This document shows, in pieces, positions 9,451 through 17,471 of a DNA stretch of 39,405 bases. This DNA is from an uncultured Prevotella sp. (GTDB taxonomy: Bacteria > Bacteroidota > Bacteroidia > Bacteroidales > Bacteroidaceae). The stretch's first letter is position 1. Each line of letters begins with the position of its first letter. The stretch covers positions 1 through 39,405 of the forward strand of contig CAMVAI010000025.1 of the NCBI GenBank assembly GCA_947165435.1, given 5' to 3'. Below the pieces are notes generated by a model. It made no database searches and had not been told where the DNA came from. It saw only the letters and a list, made by a program, of their open reading frames with translations. Made by a program: the position numbers and the translations under genes.

Positions 9451-11784
9451 ATGAAGAAGAAAATATTAACCATGCTGCTTGCGGCAATGACAGCCACGGC
9501 AGCACTGGCAGGCGACAGATCGGCGTGGTACGGAGACACGTATTCCAAGAGCTTGACCGTTGTCGACAAAAAAATCTATATTAAATCCGCTGACGACTTA
9601 GCCGCCTTGCACGCGCTTTGGGATAAGTATAAGGATGGTGACAAAGGGTATAAAGGCTATACCATCTATTTGGAGACCGATATCGACCTGGCCTACTATA
9701 ACTTCATCAATTGGACCATCGGATGGTCCAGCGATAGAATGTTTGCTGGCAATTTCGACGGACAAGGCCACACTATCGACAGACTAAGGATTGAGGGCAA
9801 GAGTGGCAACCGCGGACTTTTCGGGTATATTAACAATGCAAGGATTGAAAACCTCAAATTGACGAACGCCCAGATTCAATGCGGCGAAGACGATGCCCAT
9901 GTTGGAGCCCTTTGCGGCAGGATGGCCAACCGCAGCACCATCAGCCACTGTGCCGTGGTAAGTGGCACTGTCGAGGGTTACGACACACAGAATGACGACG
10001 AGATAGGCAGCATCTGCGGATATATGACCGACGAGCACAACGACATTTTATATTGCTATAGTAATGCTAATGTCAAAGGAGAACGCGAGATTGGCGGCAT
10101 CGTGGGGAAGACTGCTGATGGCAATACTTGCTCCATACGCCACTGCTACTACACGGGGAAGATTACCTGCTCAGACAAAAAATACTATGGTGCTATAGCT
10201 GGTCAGCGCGATAATCAACCTTTAGAGAACAATTTCTATCTCTACAATGATGACGAAACGAAAGGCATCGGTAGCCCCAGTGGTAGCTTCGACGCTACTG
10301 CCGGCGAAATAAAGCGTTGCTTGGAAACTGAGTTGCAGGTTCCGCTGCTCTTTGGCGCTGCTGATACGGAATACGTCTATCTGCCAAACAGCTACCCGGA
10401 GCTGAAGGTTTTCCTGCGCTACAAGCCAGGCCTTACTTTCTACGAGAAGAACATTGGAAACATGAACGGAACCGATGTTCCCGGCTATCTGAAGGTGGTG
10501 AACTGCGAAGAAAGCCCCTATACCATGGAACTGGCCAAAATCATGCCGACGTCGGGCAGCGACTTCACGCTGAACGGCGACTTCACGACCTATTTCAGCG
10601 GCCAGCCGCTGCGCATGGTGAGCCTGCCTGCTAACTCACTTCAAAACATGGGGTCGCTGAACACCGTCACGCTGCCCGCCACACTGACCTCTATGGGTGT
10701 GCCACAACGCCACTCGGTGCAGCATGCTTTCACCGTATATGGTGAGGGCAGCGGCTTTGCCGTAAAGGACGGTGTACTCTACGACATGGTCAACAAACGT
10801 CTGATTACGGCGCCCAAGTCGCTCTCGACGCTCACCATCCATCAGCAGTATGCCAACAGCATTGTCGGCTACGCCTTTGAGAACATGACCAGCCTGCGAA
10901 AGCTCTATATAGACACCTATGTGCCGGCAGGTACGCCGGTAGATGACGACACGAACAAGGCTCCCCTCATCACGTTGGATAACAACAACATCTTCAACGG
11001 CACTCCCTCCGACCTCGACGTCTATATCAAGGACGGCACCGCCAAACGGCTCTTCATCGGCAGGCAGGGCCCCGGTGCCAAAACCTATGGCTATGCCAAT
11101 GCCGATATATGGGGGGAGAAATTCTACTTTGAATACGAGGACAAGCCCAACCGCATGTTCAGCTACTTCCCCGTCAAGCGTAACCCCGGCGGCATGTCAA
11201 CGCTGATCATGGGCTACCCCGTGGAGCTGCCGGAGGGCGTGACGGCCTGGTGGGCACGTGGACTGTCTGACGGCAATGTGCATCTGCGACAGCTGGGTAC
11301 GCAGATTGTGCCGGCGCTGACTCCTGTACTGCTCACCTACGAAGGCACCAGCGACCTGCTCTATCTCACGCGCTATGAGGGCGGCGGCGCAGGGGCAGCC
11401 ACCGACTATGAGAACAATCTGCTCAAGGGTAGCGTGGACCCTGGCGGCCACACGATGACATCGTCGGAGCTGACGAGCAACTTCTTTACGCTGGGCCGTC
11501 CTACGGGCGACAGCTCTTACGACAACCTGGGCTTCTACCAGTATCATCCCACGAACAACATCCTGCCGTCCTACGTGGCATGGCTCGCCGCCAGTGACAT
11601 TCCTTCTGAAGCACGGTTTTTCATGGACTTCAGCAATGATGAGACCACGGCCATCGGCGCTCTCACACCACTTCTCACGGATAAGACGCAGGTCTTCACC
11701 CTACAGGGCGTACGTATCAATCCGTCGGCCATGCAGAAGGGGCAGTTATATATAGTAAATGGAAAGAAAGTAATGATGAAGTAA
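9451..11784 (+). CDS. Secreted GLUG / leucine-rich-repeat-like protein with T9SS-type tail
   Basis: A 777-residue exported protein. The start at 9451 (MKKKILTMLLAAMTATAALAG) gives a clean signal peptide; a longer frame from 9406 adds 15 residues that do not belong. A region at about 60-270 carries GLUG-type repeats (FAGNFDGQGHTIDRLRIEG, RGLFGYINNARIENLKL, VGALCGRM, GGIVGKT, YYGAIAGQ). A second part (about 360-520) has 'FxxNxL..V.LPATLTSMG'-like strands as in BspA-type leucine-rich surface proteins. The tail TQVFTLQGVRI ... GQLYIVNGKKVMMK is the common Prevotella form of a type IX sorting domain. Probably surface-attached and involved in adhesion or glycan contact (inference from family). It lacks an obvious promoter and is likely co-transcribed with the gene before it. 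Confidence 0.82.
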   Translation: MKKKILTMLLAAMTATAALAGDRSAWYGDTYSKSLTVVDKKIYIKSADDLAALHALWDKYKDGDKGYKGYTIYLETDIDLAYYNFINWTIGWSSDRMFAGNFDGQGHTIDRLRIEGKSGNRGLFGYINNARIENLKLTNAQIQCGEDDAHVGALCGRMANRSTISHCAVVSGTVEGYDTQNDDEIGSICGYMTDEHNDILYCYSNANVKGEREIGGIVGKTADGNTCSIRHCYYTGKITCSDKKYYGAIAGQRDNQPLENNFYLYNDDETKGIGSPSGSFDATAGEIKRCLETELQVPLLFGAADTEYVYLPNSYPELKVFLRYKPGLTFYEKNIGNMNGTDVPGYLKVVNCEESPYTMELAKIMPTSGSDFTLNGDFTTYFSGQPLRMVSLPANSLQNMGSLNTVTLPATLTSMGVPQRHSVQHAFTVYGEGSGFAVKDGVLYDMVNKRLITAPKSLSTLTIHQQYANSIVGYAFENMTSLRKLYIDTYVPAGTPVDDDTNKAPLITLDNNNIFNGTPSDLDVYIKDGTAKRLFIGRQGPGAKTYGYANADIWGEKFYFEYEDKPNRMFSYFPVKRNPGGMSTLIMGYPVELPEGVTAWWARGLSDGNVHLRQLGTQIVPALTPVLLTYEGTSDLLYLTRYEGGGAGAATDYENNLLKGSVDPGGHTMTSSELTSNFFTLGRPTGDSSYDNLGFYQYHPTNNILPSYVAWLAASDIPSEARFFMDFSNDETTAIGALTPLLTDKTQVFTLQGVRINPSAMQKGQLYIVNGKKVMMK

Positions 11785-11787
11785 GCT

Positions 11788-11931
11788 ATGAAAAAGAAGA
11801 CATATATTACGCCGGCCACCGACATCATTGTCATTCCCCGATTGGCATTACTCAACGGCTCACTCGAAGTTCCTTACGTTAGAAGCCAAAACACAGAGGA
11901 GGCTTTATCGCCAACCTTTTACTTCGATTAA
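11788..11931 (+). CDS. Small 47-residue protein of unknown function
   Basis: The frame from ATG 11788 to TAA 11929-11931 encodes MKKKTYITPATDIIVIPRLA followed by LLNGSLEVPYVRSQN and a short acidic/aromatic end. It starts 3 bp after the stop of the GLUG protein, so it is translationally linked. It has no signal peptide. The pattern 'MKK-x-Y-x-x-P-...-LL-x-x-S' recalls the many very short Bacteroidetes proteins of that form found near surface-protein genes; their role is not known to me. Position, start context and pattern support a real gene; the function is open. Confidence 0.6.
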   Translation: MKKKTYITPATDIIVIPRLALLNGSLEVPYVRSQNTEEALSPTFYFD

Positions 11932-11956
11932 GTATCTGAAAAAAGTCATACAATAG

Positions 11957-11988
11957 TTTGGCTGTTTCGGAAGAAATGCTTACTTTTG
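11957..11988 (+). promoter_or_regulatory. Promoter of surE-lpxB
   Basis: TTTG (11957-11960), a 20-bp spacer and TACTTTTG (11981-11988) match the Bacteroidetes consensus. Transcription should begin near 11993-11996. This makes the upstream in-frame ATG at 11958 impossible as the start from this promoter and leaves 12012 (or, leaderless, 11994) as the surE start. Confidence 0.8.
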
Positions 11989-12011
11989 CAGGAATGAAGA
12001 CAAGCCATACG

Positions 12012-12770
12012 ATGAGACCACTGATACTGATATCAAACGACGACGGCTACCAAGCCAAGGGCATCAACAGCCTGACAGACATGGTGAGAGACATGGGCGA
12101 CGTGCTGGTGTGCGCCCCCGACGGCCCGCGCAGCGGACAGTCGCTGGCATTTTCGGCCACCATACCGCTGACGCTGACCCTTCAGCGAAAAGAGGAGGGC
12201 GTGGAGGTATGGTCGTGCAACGGCACGCCCGTAGATTGTGTGAAGATGGCGCTGGCCGAGCTGTGCCCGCGCAAGCCCGACATGGTGATAGGCGGCATCA
12301 ACCACGGCGACAATGCCTCGGTGAACACCCACTACAGCGGCACAATGGGCGTGACGATGGAGGGCTGCATGAAGCATATCGCCTCGGTGGCCTTCTCGCT
12401 GTGCGACTACCGGGCGGATGCCGACTTCGAGCCGTTGCGCCCCTTCATCCGCCAAGTGACCGGTAGCGTGCTGCGCGAAGGGCTGCCCGAGGGTGTCTGC
12501 CTGAACGTGAACTTCCCCAAGGCCGCCGAATTCAAGGGTGTCAGGGTGTGCCGCATGTCGCGCGGCTCCTGGGGTCGTGAGGTGACCCGCTGCCACCATC
12601 CACGGGGCTATGATTACTGGTGGATGGTGGGTCAGTATGTGAACGACGAGCCAGAGGCTACCGATACCGACCGATGGGCACTGGACAACGGCTACGTGTC
12701 GGTGACACCTGAGCATGTGGACGTGACGGCCTACGAGGCCATGGATTTCCTGCGCAGCTGGAACCTGTAG
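12012..12770 (+). CDS. surE: 5'/3'-nucleotidase SurE
   Basis: A 252-residue metal-dependent phosphatase that removes phosphate from nucleoside monophosphates. The start at 12012 gives MRPLILISNDDGYQAKGI, with the metal-binding Asp pair at 10-11. Other family motifs are APDGPRSGQS, CNGTPVDCVKMAL and the long GGINHGDNASVNTHYSGTMG segment. A longer frame reaches 11958, but its extra residues fall within the promoter. It is followed after 73 bp by lpxB, a common Bacteroidetes pairing, so the two are probably one transcript. Confidence 0.95.
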   Translation: MRPLILISNDDGYQAKGINSLTDMVRDMGDVLVCAPDGPRSGQSLAFSATIPLTLTLQRKEEGVEVWSCNGTPVDCVKMALAELCPRKPDMVIGGINHGDNASVNTHYSGTMGVTMEGCMKHIASVAFSLCDYRADADFEPLRPFIRQVTGSVLREGLPEGVCLNVNFPKAAEFKGVRVCRMSRGSWGREVTRCHHPRGYDYWWMVGQYVNDEPEATDTDRWALDNGYVSVTPEHVDVTAYEAMDFLRSWNL

Positions 12771-12795
12771 CCCCCAACAGCCCCTGTCACAAGCG

Positions 12796-12840
12796 CCAAA
12801 GTAATCATAAACTTCAAACATCAAACTTCAAACATCAAAC
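12796..12840 (+). repeat. Short tandem and dispersed intergenic repeat
   Basis: AAACTTCAAACATC occurs twice in tandem (12809-12822, 12823-12836) and a third copy begins. The block starting at 12796 (CCAAAGTAATCATAAACTTC) recurs with one base missing at 16595-16620, just after the cdsA stop. Such short-word filler is common between Bacteroidales genes; no function is evident. Confidence 0.7.
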
Positions 12841-12843
12841 TCC

Positions 12844-13992
12844 ATGCGATATTATCTGATAGCCGGTGAAGCCAGTGGCGACCTGCATGCCTCACGGCTG
12901 ATGCGGGCCCTGAAGCAGCGCGACCCGCAGGCCACGTTCCGATACTTCGGCGGCGACCTGATGGCGGCCGAGGGCGGTACGCTGGTGAAGCACTACCGCG
13001 AACTGGCCTATATGGGCTTCATCCCCGTATTGCTGCACCTGCCCACCATTCTTCGCAACATGCGCCGGTGCAAGCAGGACATCCTGCAGTGGCAGCCCGA
13101 CGTGGTGATACTGATAGACTATCCCGGCTTCAACCTCAGCATCGCCAAGTATGTCCATGCCTTACACCAGGACGCGTCGCTCCAACATACCGCGCCCAAG
13201 GTCTATTACTACATCTCGCCGAAGATATGGGCATGGAAGGAGTATCGCATCAAGAACATCCGGCGCGACATCGACGAGCTGTTCAGCATACTGCCCTTCG
13301 AGGTGGACTTCTTCGAGGGCAAGCACCACTACCCCATCCACTATGTGGGCAACCCCACGGCACAGGAGGTACGCGAATGGATGACGAAAAACGGGAACGT
13401 GGAACGGAGAAAGGTCATCGCACTGCTGGCCGGCTCGCGCAAGCAGGAAATCAAGGACAACCTGCCGGCCATGATCGCTGCCACGCGCCATCTGGCCGAA
13501 GACTACGAACTGGTGCTGGCCGGCGCGCCGTCCATCGAGCCGTCGTACTACGAACAGTTCCTGCAGGGCAGCACCGTCAGACTCGTTGTCAACCAGACCT
13601 ACCCGCTGCTGGCACAAGCCACGGCGGCACTGGTGACCAGCGGCACAGCGACCCTGGAGACCTGCATGTTCGGCGTGCCGCAGGTGGTATGCTACGAGAC
13701 GCCGGTGCCGACGCTGATAGCCTTTCTGCGCCGCCACCTGCTGAAGGTGAAGTACGTCTCGCTGGTCAACCTGATTGCCGACCGTGAGGTGGTCAGGGAA
13801 CTGGTGGCCGATACGTTCAGCGTAGAAAACATACGCCGCGAACTGGAGCAAATACTACCCGGTGGCAGCGGGCGCCAGCAGATGCTCAGCGACTATGAAC
13901 AGGTGTATCGCCGACTGGGCAACAGCCATGCCGCTGACGAAGCGGCACGAATCATGGTAGAATTACTTCATAGCGCGACAGGTGACTCATGA
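12844..13992 (+). CDS. lpxB: Lipid-A-disaccharide synthase LpxB
   Basis: A 382-residue GT19 glycosyltransferase that joins UDP-2,3-diacylglucosamine and lipid X to form the lipid A disaccharide at the inner membrane. Family marks: YYLIAGEASGDLHASRLM at the N-terminus, YISPKIWAWKEYRIKNI (about 121-137), LFSILPFEVDFF, LLAGSRKQEIKDNLPAM (about 196-212) and SGTATLETCMFGVPQVVCYE near the C-terminal nucleotide-binding fold. Normal length. It follows surE on the same transcript. Its last 41 bp overlap the 3' end of the opposing DUF4886 gene. Confidence 0.96.
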   Translation: MRYYLIAGEASGDLHASRLMRALKQRDPQATFRYFGGDLMAAEGGTLVKHYRELAYMGFIPVLLHLPTILRNMRRCKQDILQWQPDVVILIDYPGFNLSIAKYVHALHQDASLQHTAPKVYYYISPKIWAWKEYRIKNIRRDIDELFSILPFEVDFFEGKHHYPIHYVGNPTAQEVREWMTKNGNVERRKVIALLAGSRKQEIKDNLPAMIAATRHLAEDYELVLAGAPSIEPSYYEQFLQGSTVRLVVNQTYPLLAQATAALVTSGTATLETCMFGVPQVVCYETPVPTLIAFLRRHLLKVKYVSLVNLIADREVVRELVADTFSVENIRRELEQILPGGSGRQQMLSDYEQVYRRLGNSHAADEAARIMVELLHSATGDS

Positions 13993-14785
13993 ACACCGCC
14001 TCGTGGGCCTCTTGCTGGCAGATGCGGGCATCTTCAGCCTTGATGTTCTCGGGATGGTATCGGTTGCCGTCGATGTTGCGCCCCGTAATACTCTCACACC
14101 ACACGCAGGCTGCCGTATAGCGCCCTAAGGTATAAGACAGATGGTGGCCGTCGCGGTTCATCACCTCTCCCTTACGGTAGCGCATCAGCCGGATGGCCGT
14201 GCCGCAAGGTATAACGTGGCTGATGTTCGCCTTGGGCACCTCGTTGCGCACACAGTCGCGAATGCTGTTGAACATACGCTGCTGGTCGCTGCCGTAGATT
14301 TCGAAATTGGCGTTCTTGTAGTGCTTGGCGTAGGCCCACGTCATGTGCCACCAGATGTCCACCTTGGGATTGGTGGCCAAGAGCTTGACAGACCGCTGCA
14401 GGGCTGGCAGATTCTTATACGTATCGGGCAGTCCCGACAGCACACTGGCCTGCTGCAGGGTGATGATGTCCCACGGCTCGTCGAGGATGATGCGCTGCAG
14501 ACTGACCCCTTTTTCTTCGGTTTTCACGCCGCCCACCACCTTCCGATAGGCATAGCGCTTCACGGTGTTGTTGAGGTAGAACAGGTGCATGTCGATGGTA
14601 CATGCCGGGATATAGGCATTGCCGATGACCAGCGAGTCGCCCTGTGCCTCGGCCAGCTGATAGAGGTACTGCTCCACGGCATCTTCGGAAAAACTGTTGC
14701 CGATGGCCAGCACCTTGATGAGGCGGGCATGCGACGACAGGCATCCCAAAAGAATGAATAATAAAAGAATCGAAATCTTTCTCAT
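13952..14785 (-). CDS. DUF4886 (SGNH-hydrolase-like) exported protein
   Basis: A 277-residue protein. The start at 14785 gives a signal peptide (MRKISILLLFILLGCLSSHA); the longer frame to 14929 is upstream junk. The mature part opens with VLAIGNSFSEDAVEQYLYQL, whose GNSFS matches block I of SGNH/GDSL hydrolases (nucleophilic Ser), and ends with MNRDGHHLSYTLGRY, a plausible Asp-x-x-His pair. DUF4886 members in Bacteroidetes often act with glycan degradation, so a carbohydrate esterase role is possible but inferred. Cys15 in LLGCLSS could be a lipobox; signal peptidase I cleavage after SHA is equally possible. It lies downstream of the sigma factor on minus and overlaps lpxB tail to tail. Confidence 0.82.
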   Translation of the reverse strand: MRKISILLLFILLGCLSSHARLIKVLAIGNSFSEDAVEQYLYQLAEAQGDSLVIGNAYIPACTIDMHLFYLNNTVKRYAYRKVVGGVKTEEKGVSLQRIILDEPWDIITLQQASVLSGLPDTYKNLPALQRSVKLLATNPKVDIWWHMTWAYAKHYKNANFEIYGSDQQRMFNSIRDCVRNEVPKANISHVIPCGTAIRLMRYRKGEVMNRDGHHLSYTLGRYTAACVWCESITGRNIDGNRYHPENIKAEDARICQQEAHEAVFMSHLSRYEVILP

Positions 14786-14947
14786 ATCTAAGACGGAACT
14801 CCTTTCTTCTTTGTCATAGTGAGTGCCATTAATGTATTCCCTTCTGTTGGCGGTTGCGGCCTGCCAGGCCGCACAAAAGAAGAAGATTTCTGTGTCGCTT
14901 ACTATACCACAGCATCTTTTTTCGACCAAACTCCTTCCCTTTACGCC

Positions 14948-15514
14948 TTACTCCTTGACAGCCTGCTGGCGGCGGGCCGCCTTGCGCAGCTTGCGCACGG
15001 CCAGGTCGCGTATCTGGCGGACACGCTCGCGCTTCAGCCCCATCACCTCGCCTATCTCGGCCATGGTCTGGCGCTCGTAGCCGTTGCCGTAGTAGAGGTT
15101 GACCACCCGCTGCTCGCGCTCGTTCAGCACACCGATGACTCGCAGCAGGTCTTCCGTCAGCGTGTTCTCTTCCAACAGGGCATCGGCCTGAGGCGCGCTG
15201 CCGTCTTCCAGCACATTGAGCAGCGTATAGTTGTTACGACTGCCCCGGGGCAGCGACTCGTCGGTAGAACGGGTGTCGGCATCGGTGGCCAACCGGCGGA
15301 TGGCATCCTCGATGCTGCGGCGGATATAGGGTGCGGCAAAGGTGACGAAGGGCTTTCCGCGCGACGGGTCGTACTTGTCGGCAGCCTTGATGATGCCGAT
15401 AGTGCCCTCGCTCACCAGGTCGTCGGTGCTCAGGATGTCGCTCTGATACTGTCGGGCCAGCGTGACCACATAGCCCATATTGTCATTGATTAATTTCTCG
15501 CGTTCTGTTGTCAT
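14948..15514 (-). CDS. Small sigma-70 family RNA polymerase sigma factor
   Basis: A 188-residue sigma factor with region 2 (NDNMGYVVTLARQYQSDILSTDDLVSEGTIGI... KPFVTFAAPYIRRSIEDAIR, about 10-75) and region 4 with its helix-turn-helix (MAEIGEVMGLKRERVRQIRD, about 150-170). It lacks region 1.1 and most of region 3. Region 4 (RERVRQI) is like that of primary sigma factors rather than ECF ones, so it is probably an alternative sigma related to RpoD. No anti-sigma gene is adjacent. It sits 43 bp after the GH5 gene on the same strand. Confidence 0.88.
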   Translation of the reverse strand: MTTEREKLINDNMGYVVTLARQYQSDILSTDDLVSEGTIGIIKAADKYDPSRGKPFVTFAAPYIRRSIEDAIRRLATDADTRSTDESLPRGSRNNYTLLNVLEDGSAPQADALLEENTLTEDLLRVIGVLNEREQRVVNLYYGNGYERQTMAEIGEVMGLKRERVRQIRDLAVRKLRKAARRQQAVKE

Positions 15515-15557
15515 ACTCTTTCTAACTCTATCGATGAAACATAAACCATGAACAATC

Positions 15558-16511
15558 TCACTTGTTGTATTTCAGCAACAGCCCCTTCACCAGTTTGCCA
15601 TACTCCTTGACGACCCCGTCGGGCCAAGGACCGGTAGCTGTGGCACGGGGCAGCAGCATGGAGCAGCTCTCGTTCTTGTCGCTGATGCTCCAGCACACCC
15701 AGCTGACTCCCAGCCGCTCGCACAGCTGAATCCACTGCTCTTCGCTCACAGGGTCTATACGTCCGTCGCCCGAAGCCTCGGTGGCACCGCTCTCGGAGAT
15801 GAAGACGGGAATGCCCTTCTTCACGGCCTCCTCCATACGCTGGCGCAGGTAGTCGCCATGCGTGGCGGCATAGAAGTGGACGGTGTACATGATATTGGCA
15901 AAGCCGGTCAGCGGACTGTCGGCCACCAGATGGATGTCCTGGTCCCAGTGCGGACAGCCCACCAGCACGATGTTGTCGGGGTCGTACTTGCGTATCTCGC
16001 CAATCACCTCGGCGGCATACTGCTTCAGGCTGGCCCAGCTGTCTTCCACGGGCTCGTTGTATATCTCATAGATGACATGGGGGTGCTTGCCGTACTTACG
16101 GGCCATCTGGCCGAAGAACTGCTTGGCCTCCTCGGTCTTCATCTCATGGGAATGCCAGTCGATGATGACATAGACGTTCTGCTTGATGGCGGCCTCGATG
16201 ACGGGGGTCATACACTGCATGGCGAACGACGGGTTCTCCAGATAGTTGTCCTCAATCATGATGCCCATGGCGGCACGTACCACCGAGGCATGCCAGTCTT
16301 GCTTCAGCGTCTGCACGGCTTTCTTGTTATAGAACCGGGGCCACAGGTTGTGCCATCCGAAGCTGACACCGCGCAGAATGACGGGCTGCCCGTGCTGGTC
16401 GCACAACTGGCTGCCCTTTACCTGCAACTGTCCCCATTTCTTCACCGGGTCTTGGGCGTGCGCATAGCAGACTGTCACGCACAACAGGATCATAGTCAAT
16501 AGCTTTTTCAT
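15558..16511 (-). CDS. Glycoside hydrolase family 5 (endoglucanase-like)
   Basis: A 317-residue exported GH5 enzyme. Signal peptide 1-19 (ends CYAHA). The TIM-barrel motifs are complete: LRGVSFGWHNLWPRF (about 46-60), the conserved Arg in VVRAAMGI, IIDWHSHE (116-123), the acid/base Glu in IYEIYNEPV (about E153), VHFYAATHGDY and the nucleophile in VFISESGA (about E240), then WVCWSISDKNESCSML. The pattern best fits subfamily GH5_2, endo-beta-1,4-glucanases, but specificity cannot be settled here. It is single-domain with no binding module. Neighbours (DUF4886, sigma factor) do not form a recognisable polysaccharide-utilisation locus. Confidence 0.9.
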   Translation of the reverse strand: MKKLLTMILLCVTVCYAHAQDPVKKWGQLQVKGSQLCDQHGQPVILRGVSFGWHNLWPRFYNKKAVQTLKQDWHASVVRAAMGIMIEDNYLENPSFAMQCMTPVIEAAIKQNVYVIIDWHSHEMKTEEAKQFFGQMARKYGKHPHVIYEIYNEPVEDSWASLKQYAAEVIGEIRKYDPDNIVLVGCPHWDQDIHLVADSPLTGFANIMYTVHFYAATHGDYLRQRMEEAVKKGIPVFISESGATEASGDGRIDPVSEEQWIQLCERLGVSWVCWSISDKNESCSMLLPRATATGPWPDGVVKEYGKLVKGLLLKYNK

Positions 16512-16540
16512 ATCTTTTCTTTTTTATAGGTCATAGTTCA

Positions 16541-16620
16541 AAAGTCAAAGGTCAAAGGTCATAAGCCATAAGTTATATGTCATAAGTCATATGTCCAAGT
16601 AATCATAAACTTCAAACATC
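16541..16620. repeat. Degenerate heptamer repeats and dispersed repeat copy
   Basis: Between GH5 and cdsA, words of the type GTCAAAR/GTCATAR repeat with a period of about 7 bp (16541-16594). A second copy of the dispersed sequence seen at 12796-12822 follows (16595-16620) and abuts the cdsA stop codon. No promoter box of the TAnnTTTG type was seen here on the minus strand. Confidence 0.65.
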
Positions 16621-17464
16621 AGAACAGCGACAGGGTGTACAGATAGACCACTGCGGCGGGAATGGCCAACAGCGACGAGTCGAAACGGTCGAGCATGCCC
16701 CCATGCCCGGGCAGAATGCTGCCGCTGTCTTTCACGCCGAGCGTACGCTTGAACAGGCTCTCCACCAGGTCGCCCCACGTGCCGAAGACCACCACCACCA
16801 GTCCTAAGCCAAGCCACTGCCACTCGTTGAGCATGCCCTCGTCCACATAGCTGGCACCGTATGCAGCGGCCAGCACGAAGACGGCTCCGCCGATGCTGCC
16901 TTCCCACGACTTGCCGGGAGAGATGCGTGGGAACAGCTTGTGGCGTCCCAACAGCGAGCCGACACAGTAGGCCCCGGTGTCGTTGACCCACAGGAACACG
17001 AATACCGACAGCGGCAGGAGCGTGTTGAACACCACCAGCCCTCCCGTCGTGGCATTGAACGCCAACACGTTGAGCAGCGAGAAAGGCAGGGCAATATACA
17101 TCTGCGACAGCATCGTGTAGGCCCAGTTGTTGATCGGGTCGGTCTGCTTGGCATAAAGCTCGGCCACCAACAGGTAGATGATGGTGACAAGATAGGGAAT
17201 GAACACCACCGACTTGGCTGCTCCGCCATAGAGGTCGCTGCAGAAATAGGTCATGGCGAAGAAGAAATAGACTCCCGCCACGGTACAGATAAAGCGGTTG
17301 ACGGCAACGCCGGGCCGGTCGTTCACCAGTCCGCAGAACTCCCAGATGGTCAGTCCGGTAACGATGCTGAACAGCAGCACCATCGCCTCCGGGCGCAGAA
17401 ACGAGGCCACAATGGCGGCGACAAAGATGATGCCGGTAATGGTGCGAGCAATAAGGTTCTTCAT
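16619..17464 (-). CDS. cdsA: Phosphatidate cytidylyltransferase CdsA
   Basis: A 281-residue inner-membrane enzyme that makes CDP-diacylglycerol from phosphatidate and CTP. The start at 17464 (MKNLIARTITGIIFVAAIVA) is 7 bp after ftsH. An upstream frame extending to 17620 is only another reading of the ftsH 3' repeats. It has about seven or eight hydrophobic segments and the CDP-alcohol cytidylyltransferase signature near the end: FKRTLGVKDSGSILPGHGGM then LDRFDS. Preceding SPGKSWEGSIGG is also typical. Order rsfS-ftsH-cdsA is conserved in Bacteroidetes. Confidence 0.95.
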   Translation of the reverse strand: MKNLIARTITGIIFVAAIVASFLRPEAMVLLFSIVTGLTIWEFCGLVNDRPGVAVNRFICTVAGVYFFFAMTYFCSDLYGGAAKSVVFIPYLVTIIYLLVAELYAKQTDPINNWAYTMLSQMYIALPFSLLNVLAFNATTGGLVVFNTLLPLSVFVFLWVNDTGAYCVGSLLGRHKLFPRISPGKSWEGSIGGAVFVLAAAYGASYVDEGMLNEWQWLGLGLVVVVFGTWGDLVESLFKRTLGVKDSGSILPGHGGMLDRFDSSLLAIPAAVVYLYTLSLF

Positions 17465-17471
17465 AGCATAA

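Noticed and set aside
11958..12011. Upstream ATGs for SurE (11958, 11994)
   Set aside because: 11958 lies inside the promoter; 11994 would require a leaderless start and adds residues before the conserved MRPLILISNDDG.
14856..14872. GCGGCC/GGCCGC hairpin between DUF4886 and the sigma factor as a terminator
   Set aside because: Six-bp stem without a T run on either strand; left as an unremarkable dyad.
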